Assembly: GCA_016647705.1 (NCBI GenBank)
Contig: CM028326.1
Location: forward strand, 22,273,901 to 22,337,900
DNA: 64,000 nt
Direction: 5' to 3'
Origin: Eucommia ulmoides
Lineage: Eukaryota > Streptophyta > Magnoliopsida > Garryales > Eucommiaceae
The translations under genes and the position numbers were made by a program. Below are positions 22,108 to 33,237 of the stretch, in pieces (positions within the stretch are counted from its first letter, which is position 1; each line of letters starts with the position of its first letter). The notes under the pieces are model-generated. The model saw only the letters and a list, made by a program, of their open reading frames with translations. It was not told where the DNA came from and did not search any database.

Positions 22108-22619
22108 GATGCAAGATTGTTCTATTTCCTGTTCATAATCAGCAGAAACAGATGAGATGAATGCACAAGCAAATAGCAGAAAAAATTGAAATAAGCGTGC
22201 TCATGTTTCTGTTCCCAGAAATTTTGAAACAGAACCAGAAATCTTAGAAAAATTCTGTTCTGTTCCTTCAAATCTGTTACAAAAATTTGAACAGAATCCA
22301 TATTTGTATTTCTGTTCCGGAACAGAAACCAAAAAAAAAACCTAGGAACATAAACACAAACGAACGGCTCCCAGAGAATTTACCTTGAGATGGTGTGATC
22401 CACAAGAGAGAAGAGGAAGCAGTATTTGAACTCAGGGCTGCTTGAACCTGTCACACAGATATGCACTTGGGCACCAAGCAATTCGACAGGTATGCACTTG
22501 GGCACCAAGCAATTCATCAATAAAAAATTCAATAAAAATACTTGGACACCAAGAAAGAATATAAAAAACAGTTAAGATCTGATCATCAAAGTCAACTATG
22601 AAATAACTAACCAGAGTAG
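22108..22619. other. Upstream region of ATG16-like copy 2
   Basis: Contains a palindrome-rich 130-bp segment (22203-22332) opening GTTTCTGTTCC and closing GGAACAGAAAC, with AGAATTC-like internal repeats, possibly a small inverted-repeat element. Also a direct duplication of TATGCACTTGGGCACCAAG (near 22459 and 22491). No gene is seen. Confidence 0.45.
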
Positions 22620-23295
22620 TGATATAGGGAATCTCGTCAGGTACACTACGGGATCAAAAATTCACCCAATTATAGAAAAGCGGCCGGAATGAGAGCTAAA
22701 AACCTTTCAGTACCGAGCTGAGGTGTTCCCCAGCCGAACTGAGGGTCGTTTCAGTGAAGAAATCAGGACCGACAAGCTGAGGTCCGACCTTTCGATCTGG
22801 CGGTCTGTGGCACCCTTTGCTTGCCACCTCAGCACACGGGACTTCGCCAGGCTGTTGTGATCCCCTAGCCTATGGGCCTCTAGTTATTGGCTCAAAAGCC
22901 AGCCCAGACGATTAGAGGGCTAACCTGTCTGCTCATTGGTTGTCCAGCAGATTATGTTAATTAACCTGAGCTGGCCCCCTAATTTCGCGGCACTAATCAG
23001 GTACTGACGCCTATAAATTCACCGGGGCACCCACTGCCCAACGGTACGTGACTACGACTGAACTCAATATATTTTTAGCTCTCCACCCCGGAATACTTAC
23101 TCTTACGCCGGAGGGACTTTACTGGGGATAACCCCGTGGGTCTTTGTGCAGGTGCTTGAAGCAAAAGAGTGGAGCTCATCTCGGAGATCGTCACCACCCC
23201 TGAACTCAACCAGCTGCAGCACTAGTGGCCGTCTTGTGTCCCAGATATCCTCCCGGACCACACTGTTGACCAGCCACCACTTTTTGGCATCAACA
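22620..23295 (+). repeat. 5' LTR of Tat element J
   Basis: Runs TGATATAGGG to GGCATCAACA (676 bp). TATAAATTCACC (about 23011) is a TATA-like box; the U5 part has CTTACTCTTACGCC and GTGGGTCTTTGTGC. The TGATATAG start recurs after the polypurine tract at 29471. Confidence 0.7.
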
Positions 23296-23296
23296 G

Positions 23297-23316
23297 TTTG
23301 GCGCCGTCTTTGGGAA
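23297..23316 (+). promoter_or_regulatory. Primer-binding site of J (tRNA-Arg type)
   Basis: TTTGGCGCCGTCTTTGGGA directly after the LTR, close to the Tat-lineage consensus TGGCGCCGTCTGTGGGA. Confidence 0.75.
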
Positions 23317-23365
23317 CGCACTAAAAGCCTCCCTTGATCGTCAGCTCCCTACGAGGTTAAGGATT

Positions 23366-25195
23366 GATGATCACAAGGTCTAAGAAGGAAATCCGCCAGG
23401 CCGACCAAGCGCTTGCCACCAACAGCAATCTACCCCCCCATATCCGTGCAGGGTATGTCTAGGGCTCCCAGGTCGGATCCCCCGGTACCTCCTGAGGAGG
23501 GGCTCCACCTGTCCGGCATCCCGCCGTCCGGGCTGGGAGGACCGACAACTCAGCAAGCCGCCCGAGGGGGGCCGATCTTGCCCCCAGGGCAGCTTGTTGG
23601 GCAGGCTTCTGGAGCACCTGAGGCAGCCCTCGTCGATCTTTTGGAGCGTCAGCTCGGCGAGTTCCAAACCTTCTTCCAGATCGTCTTGGCCCGCTTGCCA
23701 TCAGTCCCTCCAATGGATCTTCCTACAGTCCAAGTTATGAGCCGGGAGGGTCGGGCGATCGAGGGTGAAGATCGTATCATCTGTTCCGACGGGCGTATCT
23801 CGCCGCCTCGGACCCGCTACGTCGATCGGAGGGAGGTGGAGTTGGCACCCCCTGAGATCTCGGGATCCCCGTCGCCACCTCCACCAAGGCGAAGGAGAGG
23901 CGACCAAGATGAATTACCCCTCGCCCATAGCGCTACCGTGTGGTCCGATCATCACCCCCGTCGCTTTCGAGAGGTAGATTCACATTCCCCACCACGACAG
24001 CTCCCGCCTCGTGCCGCTTTCAGTCAGGCTCGGGGCCCACCAGGGGCTGAGGTGGTGGTGGAAAGGCGCCTAGCTGACATGGAGGCAGCCTTGGAATAGA
24101 TCCGGGGAACCAGGGGCCCGTCTGGGCTTCCTTCGGAGGTAAGATCTCATTTTGTCAATGAAATTCTAAAAGAACCCCTACACGCGCGATACACCCATCC
24201 CCAAATGATCCTCTATGACAGTGTCACTGATCCGGCGGACCACTTGTCCATCTTCAGGTCGCATATGGACCTACACACCACCTCAATAGCAATGAGGTGT
24301 AAGGCATTTCTCCTCACCCTTACGGGGGCCGCCGGGGCTTGGTTCCGAACTTTGGTACCAGCTTCCATCTCTAATTTTCATGAGTTAGAGCTACTCTTCC
24401 TTTCGGGATTTGGATGATCGCGGCGTAGGCCAAAAACCATGGCCCACATCCTCGCACTCCAGTAATTACCCGATGAGTCACTGGGGGATTATGTGGAGAG
24501 GTTTTATAAGGAGATCATCGGGTGTGATGAGCTCAGTGACATGGTCGCGATGAGTGCATTCATCGACGGCTTGAAGCATCGACGCCTCATGTATGACCTC
24601 TGTTCTAACCCAGCTCCTACTTTAGATGCTGCCCTAGAGAGAGGCACGAGGTTTCATAATGCTGATGAGCGGGAAGCAGCACAGAAGGATCGAGGAGGCA
24701 GTCAAAAGAAGAAAGGAAAGGTAGAGGAAGGGCCGAACAAACACCATGGATCCAAAAGGCTGCAGGCAGAAGGAATGCTGGGGCCGTTGCCCGGAGATCG
24801 GAGACCGTTCCTACCCTAAGGAAATCGCCAACAGAACTACACGCCGCTCACGGTCTCGGTGGCCACCGTCTTAGCTGAGAATGCAGGGAGGGATTTCTTT
24901 TCTCCTCCTCCTCCACCGAGCGAAAAACCAATGGGGAGGTCTATGGACAAATACTGTGAATTCCACAAAGACCGGGGACACTCCACCGAGAATTATTTTC
25001 GACTTCGGGAAGAAATTGAGGCCCTCATTAGCAGGGGGTACCTAGGTCGCTATGTTCGAAGGGACGACCGAGCTTCCAAGACGGAGGAACACGACTCCCG
25101 CGACGAACATAGGGGTCGCAGAAGAAGAAGGAACAGAAGTCACCCCCTTTCTAGGTCAGAGGAAGGCAGGGGCGATGACGAGAAGCGAATCGTGG
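23366..25195 (+). pseudogene. Gag of Tat element J
   Basis: The likely start is ATG at 23366 (MITRSKKEIRQA), with a shift into the frame running from 23413. An N-terminal proline-rich, variable region is followed by RSHFVNEILKEPLHARY, LYDSVTDPADHL, MRCKAFLLTLTGAAGAWF (Retrotrans_gag core, about 24145-24570) and ESLGDYVERFYKEI. Near the C-terminus YCEFHKDRGHSTENYF is the Tat zinc-finger-like signature, with the usual last cysteine changed to tyrosine. Stops occur near 24099, 24417, 24465 and 24819. It encodes the capsid. The 3' end fuses abruptly to the antisense gene. Confidence 0.75.
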
Positions 25196-27479
25196 CCTTG
25201 TGGCCATCATCCATGAATTCAGTAGCAAGCTCGTACTTTAGATTTTCAAATTCTTCGCCGAATTTATAATTCTCAACGGCTTTCTGCTCTGCCCGATAGA
25301 TGGCCTTCCCCCTCTGCTGCTTTTCTTTCTTCAGTCTCCTCTCCAGCTCCTCAACCCTCTTCTCCAGGTGCACCTTCTGCCTCTCAAAGTCGTCCCATTC
25401 TTTGGTCACGAGGACGTGCCTGGCTTGTAGGCTCTGATGGGCCGGGGCGGTAAGTTGAAGGTCGTCGATCAAGCGGTTCACCTTGCCTCGGCAGCATTCT
25501 TCTCGGATCTCAGCATGGCCTCCTCCATGGCACTCTCAGAGATTCGGTCAAAAACCACAGACATCCGAAGCATGCACTGCGTGAGAACGGGAATTTCGTC
25601 ACACTTAGAAAAATTTAGCCACAAAATGCGAAGCGGAAAGTAAATTGTGAGGAAGTGTTACCGAGACTTGATCACAGATGGCCTGGCGCATCAGATTACC
25701 GGTGCTCTCCCCCTCCATCAGTTCTTTATCATTAGGAGGCGTCATGCGACGGAGATAGCCCAACATCACTTCCGGGCTCTTCAGTAGCGCACGATTGGCC
25801 GGCAGCCCGGTGTTCGCCACCCCAAAGAAAAATCCATCAACTGTCAGCTCGGATGACGCTCTGGGCACAAACCTCGCTCTCTTCGAGGACTTGTGCTTCT
25901 TGTGCTTCCCCTCGTGAGCTTTCCTCTTCCCCTTGTCAGAACGGCGAGGAGAAGAATCACCGTTCAAGGTTTTCATGGATTGCCGGGATCCTGACTTGGA
26001 TTGGGGCGTGTCCCGGATAACCACGCCCGGCAGGGCGGGTGAACGACTCGTAACTGGCGTCCCAGGAAGCCATGCGGGTTCCTTCTCTGCTTTTTCCACC
26101 TCGGCAGCTTCCTTCGCCTTCTTCTCCAGAAGCTTCTGTACTGCCATTGCCTTGTCCATAGCTGCAATATTCAATAAGATTTTTAGAAATTCTTCCGTCC
26201 AGGCTGGCAACATCCGGTTCTATACAAGAATATCTGTGTGAATTGAGCGTAACACGCGTAAAATTACCAAGTATGGACAACTGACATAGCAGAAAATTCC
26301 TTACCGTTGTCCGAGTCAAGAAAGAAATCGGGTACAGTTGAGATGTCCGGCGGAGAAAACCAGAAGGCTAAAAAGAGCTGAGAGGCGATCAGGGTGTTCA
26401 CGTCCTTGAAGGCAGTCCTCAAGACCTTGTCTCTCTGCTCGGTTTTGGTCTTTTTTTCTTGGGCGTCTCCTTAGCTGTAGGAAATCACGAAAACAAGGGT
26501 ATTAGTGCACAGGCAATAAGTAAAGCCCGAAAAACCAAACACTCCCCTTAAGGGGCCGCAGCCTTACCAACTTTTCCCCATTCCATCTGGAGGTGATACC
26601 TTCTTCTTCTTCTTCCAGGCCGGATTGCCAACCGCTCCCTCCGATATAGAAGAACTGGGGCTTCCATCGATGAATGGAAGAGTCCAGGTCCTTCAGGAAA
26701 GTTGACCTGGATGAAATATAACACCACCCAGTGCCCCGGGGGAGTGGCTTGAGGAAGAACAGAGCCCTAAGGAGCTCAATGCTTGGCTCGAGTCCCTCGG
26801 CCCGGAAGATGATATACGAAGCCACCAGGGCTCTCATACCGTTCAGAGCAATTTGTGACGGACACAAATAGTACTCCTCACAGATGGCCCTGATCCACCA
26901 GTGGAGGGGAAAACGAAGGCCCGCCTCCAGCTGTTTCCTATAGACTGTCATAAATCCAGCTGGTAGCATACAGGCCCGATCGTCCGGCCTAGGAACAAGT
27001 GTCGTGACCTCCTCCGGGATGAAGAATTCACTCCGGAAGGAGATCACGAATTCCTCGGTCATGGTTGTTTTGATTTTCCAAACTGGACTCGAGGGCGGAA
27101 CTTTTATGAACAATTTCTCTGGCCCAGCGTTGCGCACCTCGTTTTCACGAAGTAACTTGGGAATGGAGACGCCGGTATGGATCTCCACCACTGTGACGGT
27201 TTCGGGAGGGACCCCGACCCCAGCGTCAAGTGATGTAGATGCCCCACCACTTTCGTCAGTACGGCTCACCACGAATGCACGGTCTTCTAGGCATGACTGG
27301 ATAGCACTGCTCGTTTCGTGGATCCTGGCTATAGCGCTTGAGGAGGCGTCTCCCGGAGCAGGATGCCTATCCACCCTGAATTGAGGAGAGCTGGAGGACG
27401 ACCGGTCCAAGGAGCCAGACTCCGAGCCATCAGCAGAGCCAGACGTCGAAAAAGAAGAGTAAGAAGGGGATCCCGACAT
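25190..27479 (-). pseudogene. Antisense accessory gene of J (Transposase_28-like, four exons)
   Basis: Exon 1 (26568-27479) starts MSGSPSYSSFSTSGS. Its core, FPLHWWIRAICEEYYLCPS through MRALVASYIIF, LEPSIELLRALFF and GWCYISSR, matches PF04195 (putative gypsy-type transposon). Donor AAGTTG|GTAAGG. Exon 2 is about 26305-26474, exon 3 25662-26219 (lysine-rich nuclear-type segment KGKRKAHEGKHKK), exon 4 about 25190-25576 with a long coiled coil (EWDDFERQKVHLEKRVEELE). All junctions are GT-AG. Frame breaks in exon 2 and near 25480 suggest decay. Such antisense ORFs are known from Tat elements; their job is unknown. Confidence 0.65.
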
Positions 27480-27786
27480 TTTGTTCGGACACAAAAAAGA
27501 CAGAAAAAAGAAGTACCAATACCGGGGAGGAAGAATGGGCTCTGGATTTTACGCAAATGCCAAATGAAAGGTAGGGGCCACCATTTATAAAAGGATGGTG
27601 TGCCCAGACGAAAGGTCGCAAAGGCCAACGGCTGGGGATGCCTTGGTTTAAACGCCGCAACCACGTGGCACCCATCCAACGATGGTGGCATGGCCTATCA
27701 CATGATTCAAAAGGGGAGGCATGTGTGGCGCATTTTGTCACGTGTGAGGGGGAAGGCTCTCAAACTTTCCACCCTAAAAAAATTTT
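27480..27786 (-). promoter_or_regulatory. Promoter region of the antisense accessory gene
   Basis: On the minus strand a TATA box (CTTTTATAAATGG, 27583-27595) lies about 105 bp upstream of the ATG at 27479. A G-box (CCACGTGG) is at 27661-27668 and another CACGTG-like core at 27739-27745. The arrangement supports an independent promoter. Confidence 0.5.
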
Positions 27787-28678
27787 AAGGCATGCAAATG
27801 GCCGAGCTCACGACCCTACGGGCTCTTAGCACGGACAAAATCAAAGGGGGAAGGCTCTCAAACTTCCTGCCCTCAAAAAACAATTCTAAGGCATACAAAT
27901 GGCCGAGCTCACGACCCTACGGGCTCTCAGCTCGGACAAAATCAAAAGGGGGGAGGCTCTCAAACTTCTCTTCCTCAAAAAAATTCTAAGGCATGCAAAT
28001 GGCCGAGCTCACGACCCTACGGGCTCTCAGCTAGGACAAAATCAAAAGGGGGAAGGCTCTCAAACTTCCCACCTTTCAAAAAATTCTAAGGCATGCAAAT
28101 GGCCGAGCTCACGACCCTACGGGCTCTCAGCTAGAACAAAATCAAAGGGGAAAGGCTCTCAAACTTCCCTCTCTCCAAAAATTTCTAAGGCATGCAAATG
28201 GCCGAGCTCACGACCTTACGGGCTCTCAGCTCAGACAAAATCAAAAGGGGGAAGGCTCTCAAACTTCCCGCCCTCAAAAAAAATTCTAAGGCATGCAAAT
28301 GGCCGAGCTCACGACCCTACGAGCTCTCAGCTTGGACATAATCAAAAGGGGAAGGCTCTCAAACTTCTCTCTCTCCAAAAATTTCTAAGGCATGCAAATG
28401 GCCGAGCTCACGACCATACAGGCTCTCAGCTCGGACAAAATCAAAAGGGGGAAGGCTCTCAAACTTCCCACCCTCCAAAAAATTTCTAAGGCATGCAAAT
28501 GGCCGAGCTCACGACCCTACAAGCTCTCAGCTCGGACAAAATCAAAAGGGGGAAGGCTCTCAAACTTCCCACCCTCTCTCCAAAAATTTCTTAGGCATGT
28601 CAAATGGTCGAGCTCACGACCCTACGGACTCTCAGCTCGGACAAAATCAAAAGGGGAAAGGCTCTCAAACTTCCCACC

Positions 28679-28717
<39 letters not shown>

Positions 28718-29200
28718 AAGAAAGAAAATATAAAAATTTCTAAGGCATGCACATGGCCGAACTCACGACCCTACGGGCTCTCAGCTCGGACAAAATCAAA
28801 GGGGAAAAGCTCTCAAACTTCACTCTCTCCAAAAATTTCTAAGGCATGCAAATGGCCGAGCTCACGACCCAACGGGCTCTCAGCTCGGACAAAATCAAAA
28901 GGGAGAAGACTCTCAAACTTCCCACCTTTCAAAAATTCTAAGGCATATAAAATGGCCGAGCTCACGACCCTACGGGCTCTCAGCTCGACCACTTTCAGAA
29001 AGAGAGAAGGCTCTCAAACTTCTCACCAATAAATAAATAAATAAATAAATTTGAAATTTAACATTTGGCCGAGCTCACGACCCTACGGGCTCTCAGCTTG
29101 GCCACTTTCAACAAAGGGAAAGCTCTTTAACTTTTCACCCCCGCAGCATTCTACGGCGTGGATAGTGGCCGCACTTATGACCTGACGGTCTCTCAGCTCC
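27787..29200 (+). repeat. About 100-bp tandem array in J
   Basis: About 14 units spaced roughly 100 bp, each with AAGGCATGCAAATGG, CCGAGCTCACGACCCTACGG, GCTCTCAGCTCGGACAAAATC and AAGGCTCTCAAACTTCCC. The last three units are more diverged. An A-run of 34-35 bp (28681-28715) interrupts unit 10. ORFs running through the array are artefacts. Tandem arrays between the accessory gene and the 3' LTR are common in Tat/Ogre elements. Confidence 0.9.
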
Positions 29201-29470
29201 GCCAACATTCAACCCATGAATGACTCCAAATTCTCACTTACCACCACCGCTTCCGTCATACTGCCGACCTGCCGAACAGAAGAAAATATCTTCTCATCAG
29301 CCCAGACTCTGCTCTTTATCTTCTTTTTTACAGCCATTTCTCCCCAAGGGTCCGTGGTGTGCCACTTTTGCATTTTGACCCCAATATCCTTCCCTACTAC
29401 TACTTACTTGCTCCTTTAAAATCCCGAGGCCATCACGTTTCACTACTGCCCTCCGGACTTGGGGGGCAAC
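29201..29470 (+). other. 3' untranslated region and polypurine tract of J
   Basis: Non-coding; ends in GGACTTGGGGGGCAAC (29455-29470), the Tat polypurine tract, immediately before the LTR start TGATATAG. Confidence 0.65.
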
Positions 29471-29506
29471 TGATATAGAAGATCAGCCGGTAGACCTCCA
29501 ACGCGA

Positions 29507-29890
29507 GGCTGTGTATTTGTTATTACTCGATAGGATGCCCAGGTTACTCCAGATGTGGTTACATGTATCATATCTTTATATGATAGAGATGCACGTGTAC
29601 TTATTGACCCCGGTTCTACTTATTCATTTGTTTCGGCAACCTTTATGATGTATGTAGGCAAATTTACTACTTCTGTGTTATATAATATCATTATCTCTAC
29701 TCCGGTAGGTGAGTCAGTGTTGATAGATAGTGCGTATAAAGACAGTCCGCTCCGGATTAGTGATAGAGAATTAGTAGTAGATCTACTACCCTTGAGTATT
29801 CACAATTTTGATGTGATACTAGGTATGGATTTGCTATCTGATTATCATACAACGGTGGATTGTTTTAAAAAGGAAGTTATCTTTTAGGTC
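29507..29890 (+). pseudogene. Gag C-terminus and protease of Tekay A
   Basis: The frame enters at about 29507 with VFVITR, stop, DAQVTPDVV, the gag-protease junction of Tekay elements. The aspartic protease follows: VLIDPGSTYSFV with the catalytic DPGS (family D-T/S-G; proline variant is common), then DSPLRISDRELVVDLLPL and FDVILGMDLLS. The frame ends at a stop at 29885. Upstream gag is missing because J abuts here. Confidence 0.8.
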
Positions 29891-31440
29891 TCAGGCGAGC
29901 CAGAGTTGGTATTTTCGGGGGATAGAATCATTACTCCAGTCAGTTTGATTTCAGTTCTGGAGGCTAGGAAGTTGCTAAAGAAGGGATGTTAGGGATACCT
30001 CGCGCATGTGATTGATACCAGTCAGAATGAAGTGCAGCTGGCGGATATTCCAGTGGTCAAGGATTTTTCCGATGTGTTTCCAGAAGAATTGCCAGGTTTT
30101 CCAGTGAATAGAGAGATGGAATTCACTATCAAGTTACTTTCAGGAACTGTTTCGATATCAATTCTACCATATCGAATGGCGCCTACCGAGCTGAAAGAAT
30201 TGAAGATTCAGTTGCAAGATCTGTTAGACCGCGGATTTATCAGACTTAGTGTTTCTCCATGGAGGGCCCCGGTGTTATTCGTAAAGAAGAAGGACGATAC
30301 ATTAAGGATGTGTATTGATTACCAGCAGTTGAATAAGGTGACGGTTCGTAATAAATACTCGTTGCCTAGGATTGATGATCTGTTCGACCAATTGCAGAAG
30401 GCGAGGGTGTTTTCCAAAATAGACCTCCAATCAGGATATTACCAGTTGAAAGTCAGAGACAGTGACGTGGTAAAAACGGCGTTCTGTATGAGGTATGGGC
30501 ATTATGAATTCTGAGTTATGCCATTTGGGTTGACGAATGCCTTTGCTATTTTTATGGATTTGATGAATCGGATCTTCCAACCTTATCTAGATCAGTTTAA
30601 TATCGTGTTAATTGATGATATATTGATTTATTCCCCCCCCCCCCCAAAAAAAAAAAAAAAGCATGCAGAGTACCTTAAGATTGTGTTGCAGATTTTGCGA
30701 GAGAAGCAGTTGTATGCCAAATTCAGTAAATGTGAATTTTGGTTGGATCGAGTTTTATTTTTGGGGCATGTTATCTCGGGGGATGGTATTCAGGTAGATC
30801 CAAAGAAAGTTGAAGTTGTTGTTCAATGGGAAAGGTCGAAAAGTGTGACGAAAGTTCGAAACTTTTTGGGATTGCCAGGCTATTATTGTCGGTTTGTACA
30901 TGGGTTTTTTGTTATAGTTGCCCTGTTGACTCGATTGACCCGCAAGGAATATAAATTCGAGTAGACTGACAAATGTGAGCAGAGTTTTCAAGAGTTGAAA
31001 AATAAACTGATATTTGTGCCAATACTCTCATTTCCGACTGAAGGTGGTGGCTTTGTGATCTACAGTGATGTTTCACACCAAGGGCTCGGGTGTGTACTGA
31101 TGCAACATAGTCACGTGATTGCATATGCCTCCTGATAATTAAAGAATCATGAGCATAATTACCTGACACATGATTCTGAGTTGGCGGCGATTGTGTTTGT
31201 CTTAAAGATTTGGAGACATTATCTGTACAACGAGACTTGTAAGATATACACCGACCATCAGAGTTTGAAATACTTGTTTACTTAGAAGGAACTAAATCTG
31301 AGGCAGAGACGTTGGATAAAATTGATCAAGGACTATGATTGTACTATCCATTATCATCTTGGAAAGGCTAATGTTGTAGCAGATGTGTTGAGTCAAAAAT
31401 CGGCAGGTTCGGTTGTACATATTCAAGTTGGTAATACTAA
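29891..31440 (+). pseudogene. Reverse transcriptase and RNase H of Tekay A
   Basis: RT begins [15 protein letters not shown], then [37 protein letters not shown], stop at 30512, [12 protein letters not shown], and the catalytic LIDDILIYS. This is followed by an abnormal C-run and A-run (30632-30660) encoding PPPPKKKKK where the family has a short KTREEH-type loop. RNase H (30962 on) shows [36 protein letters not shown] and [10 protein letters not shown]. Stops at 30512, 30962, about 31135, 31282 and 31453 mostly replace Trp or Gln. Confidence 0.85.
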
Positions 31441-32968
31441 TCTGTATACTTAGTTGAGATCTTTGCGAGTCTAGTTGGCGGTTGGTCAGACGGCAGTGTT
31501 GCTTGCGACTTTGACTTTGAGACCGACATTGATCGATCGTATCGTTGAAGCGCAGAAGTCAGATGCCCAATTGGAGAAGATATGAAATGAAGTGAAAAAT
31601 AGTCATAGAGATGACTATCATATCAGGGATAACGATGAGGCTTTGATGGTGGAAAATAGACTGTGTGTGCTTGATGATGCCAATCTGAAGAAGGATATCT
31701 TAGATGAAGCGTACAGCTCAGCATACGCGATGCACCCAAGCAGTACCAAAATATATCGAGATATGCGAGAATACTATTGGTGGAATGGAATAAAAAAGGA
31801 AATTACTGAATTTGTTGTTAGGTGTCTCGTTTGTCAGCAAGTCAAGATCGAGCACCAACGTCCAGGTGGGTTATTGCAGCCTTTACCTATTCCAGAGTAG
31901 AAATAGGAGCATATCACGATAGATTTTATTTTGGGATTACCCCGTACTCAAAAGGGGCATAATTCCATCTTGGTGATTGTTGATAGGCTTACTAAATCTA
32001 CTCATTTTCTGGTCGTAAAGATGACATACTCTCTGGATAAGTATGCCCAATTGTACATTGACAAAATTGTTAGACTGCATGGTGCACCGATTTCCATAGT
32101 GTCGGACAGAGATCCGAGATTTACTTCGAAGTTTTGGCCGAGTCTCCAAACTGCTTTAGGCACCAAATTGAAATTCAGTACTGCCTTTCATCCTTAGATT
32201 GACAGCCAATCAGAGCGTACGATTCAGACGTTGGAGGATATGTTGAGAGGTTGTGTTCTAGAATTTTCTAGTAGCTGGGATGATCATTTGACGTTGATGG
32301 AATTTGCCTATAATAATAGCTACCATTCAGCAATCGAGATGACACCGTATGAAGCGTTGTATGGCAGGAGATGCAGAATCCCAGTCTGTTGGACTGAAGT
32401 GGGAGAAAGGAAATTACTGATGCTGGATATAGCCCATATGACAGTAGACAAAGTAAAGGTGATTCAGGAAAAATTGAAGATTGCTCAGAATCGACAAAAG
32501 AGTTATGCTGACAAGCGTAGGCGAGAGTTGGAATTTAGAATGGGAGATCATGTGTTTTTGCGTTTATCCCCGTGGAAGGGCATAATGAGGATCGGGAAGA
32601 AAGAGAAATTAAGTTCGAGATATAGTGGGCCATACGAGATTTTAGAACGGGTCGGCACGACAACTTATCGACTTGCCTTAACGCCAGAATTGTCCAAATT
32701 ACATGACGTCTTCCATGCGTCGATGCGTAAGAAATATGTGCCAGACCCTTTGTATGTGTTGACTTCTCAACCAATTGAATTGGAAGAGAATTTGACATAT
32801 GTTGATGAGCCAGTCCAGATCTTGAGTCGTAAAGATCAGGTATTATGGACAAAAATGATTCCATTGGTGAAGATGTTATGGCGCAGTCATTCTGTGGAAG
32901 AAGCGACGTGGGAGCGAGAAGATGAGATGAGAGATAAATATCCACAATTATTCGGTCAAGGTAACTAA
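31441..32968 (+). pseudogene. Integrase and chromodomain of Tekay A
   Basis: Zinc-binding segment: YAMHPSSTKIYRDMREYYWW and CLVCQQVK, with the first family histidine apparently changed to tyrosine. Catalytic DDE: IDFILGLPR, SIVSDRDPRF, then glutamate in QSERTIQTLE. A GPYEILERVG/TYRLALTPEL/LHDVFHASM stretch is the GPY/F module. The C-terminal chromodomain (about 32790-32960) has a DEPVQILSRK-to-EATWEREDEM layout, which targets chromoviruses to chromatin. Stops at 31898, 31907 and 32195; the last 245 codons (32231-32968) are open. Confidence 0.85.
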
Positions 32969-32974
32969 AATTTC

Positions 32975-33004
32975 GGGACGAAATTTCTTTTAGGGGGGAA
33001 GGGT
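32975..33004 (+). promoter_or_regulatory. Polypurine tract of Tekay A
   Basis: CGGGACGAAATTTC then TTTTAGGGGGGAAGGG precedes the 3' LTR start TGTAAGACCC at 33005. The same sequence precedes the H LTR (59570-59601). Confidence 0.8.
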
Positions 33005-33206
33005 TGTAAGACCCTAATTTTTGCATACGCATAACTTTAGCTGCATTTTTGAATATTTAGAAAATAACGGGATAAAATGTGTCATTTCTAATTTAATTTA
33101 AATTTTAGGGGTGAATTTATAATTTTAAGAATATTAAATTTTGAATTGGGCTTAAATGGTAACTTAAAGAAATTTAGGGGAGATTAATGTAATTTGGAAA
33201 AAATTA

Positions 33207-33237
<31 letters not shown>

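Larger units (their letters stand above)
22620..29506 (+). mobile_element. Non-autonomous Tat-type element J (gag plus antisense gene)
   Basis: 5' LTR, tRNA-Arg-type primer-binding site, gag, an antisense accessory gene, a tandem array, and a polypurine tract (CTTGGGGGGCAAC) just before TGATATAG at 29471. Protease, RT and integrase are absent: gag ends near 25190, where the tail of the antisense gene starts. Only about 35 bp of 3' LTR remain before A's coding sequence resumes at about 29507. This is an internally deleted Tat/Ogre relative. Confidence 0.75.

Noticed and set aside
22605-22625. CACTA terminus at a GTAGTG string
   Set aside because: No matching TIR sequence beside it; it is simply the base context of the J LTR start.
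27792-29032. Long plus-strand ORFs of 142 and 196 codons
   Set aside because: They run through the 100-bp tandem array and repeat the same peptide; no start context or domain.
27787-29200. CRISPR-like array
   Set aside because: Whole units repeat without unique spacers, and the setting is a plant retrotransposon.
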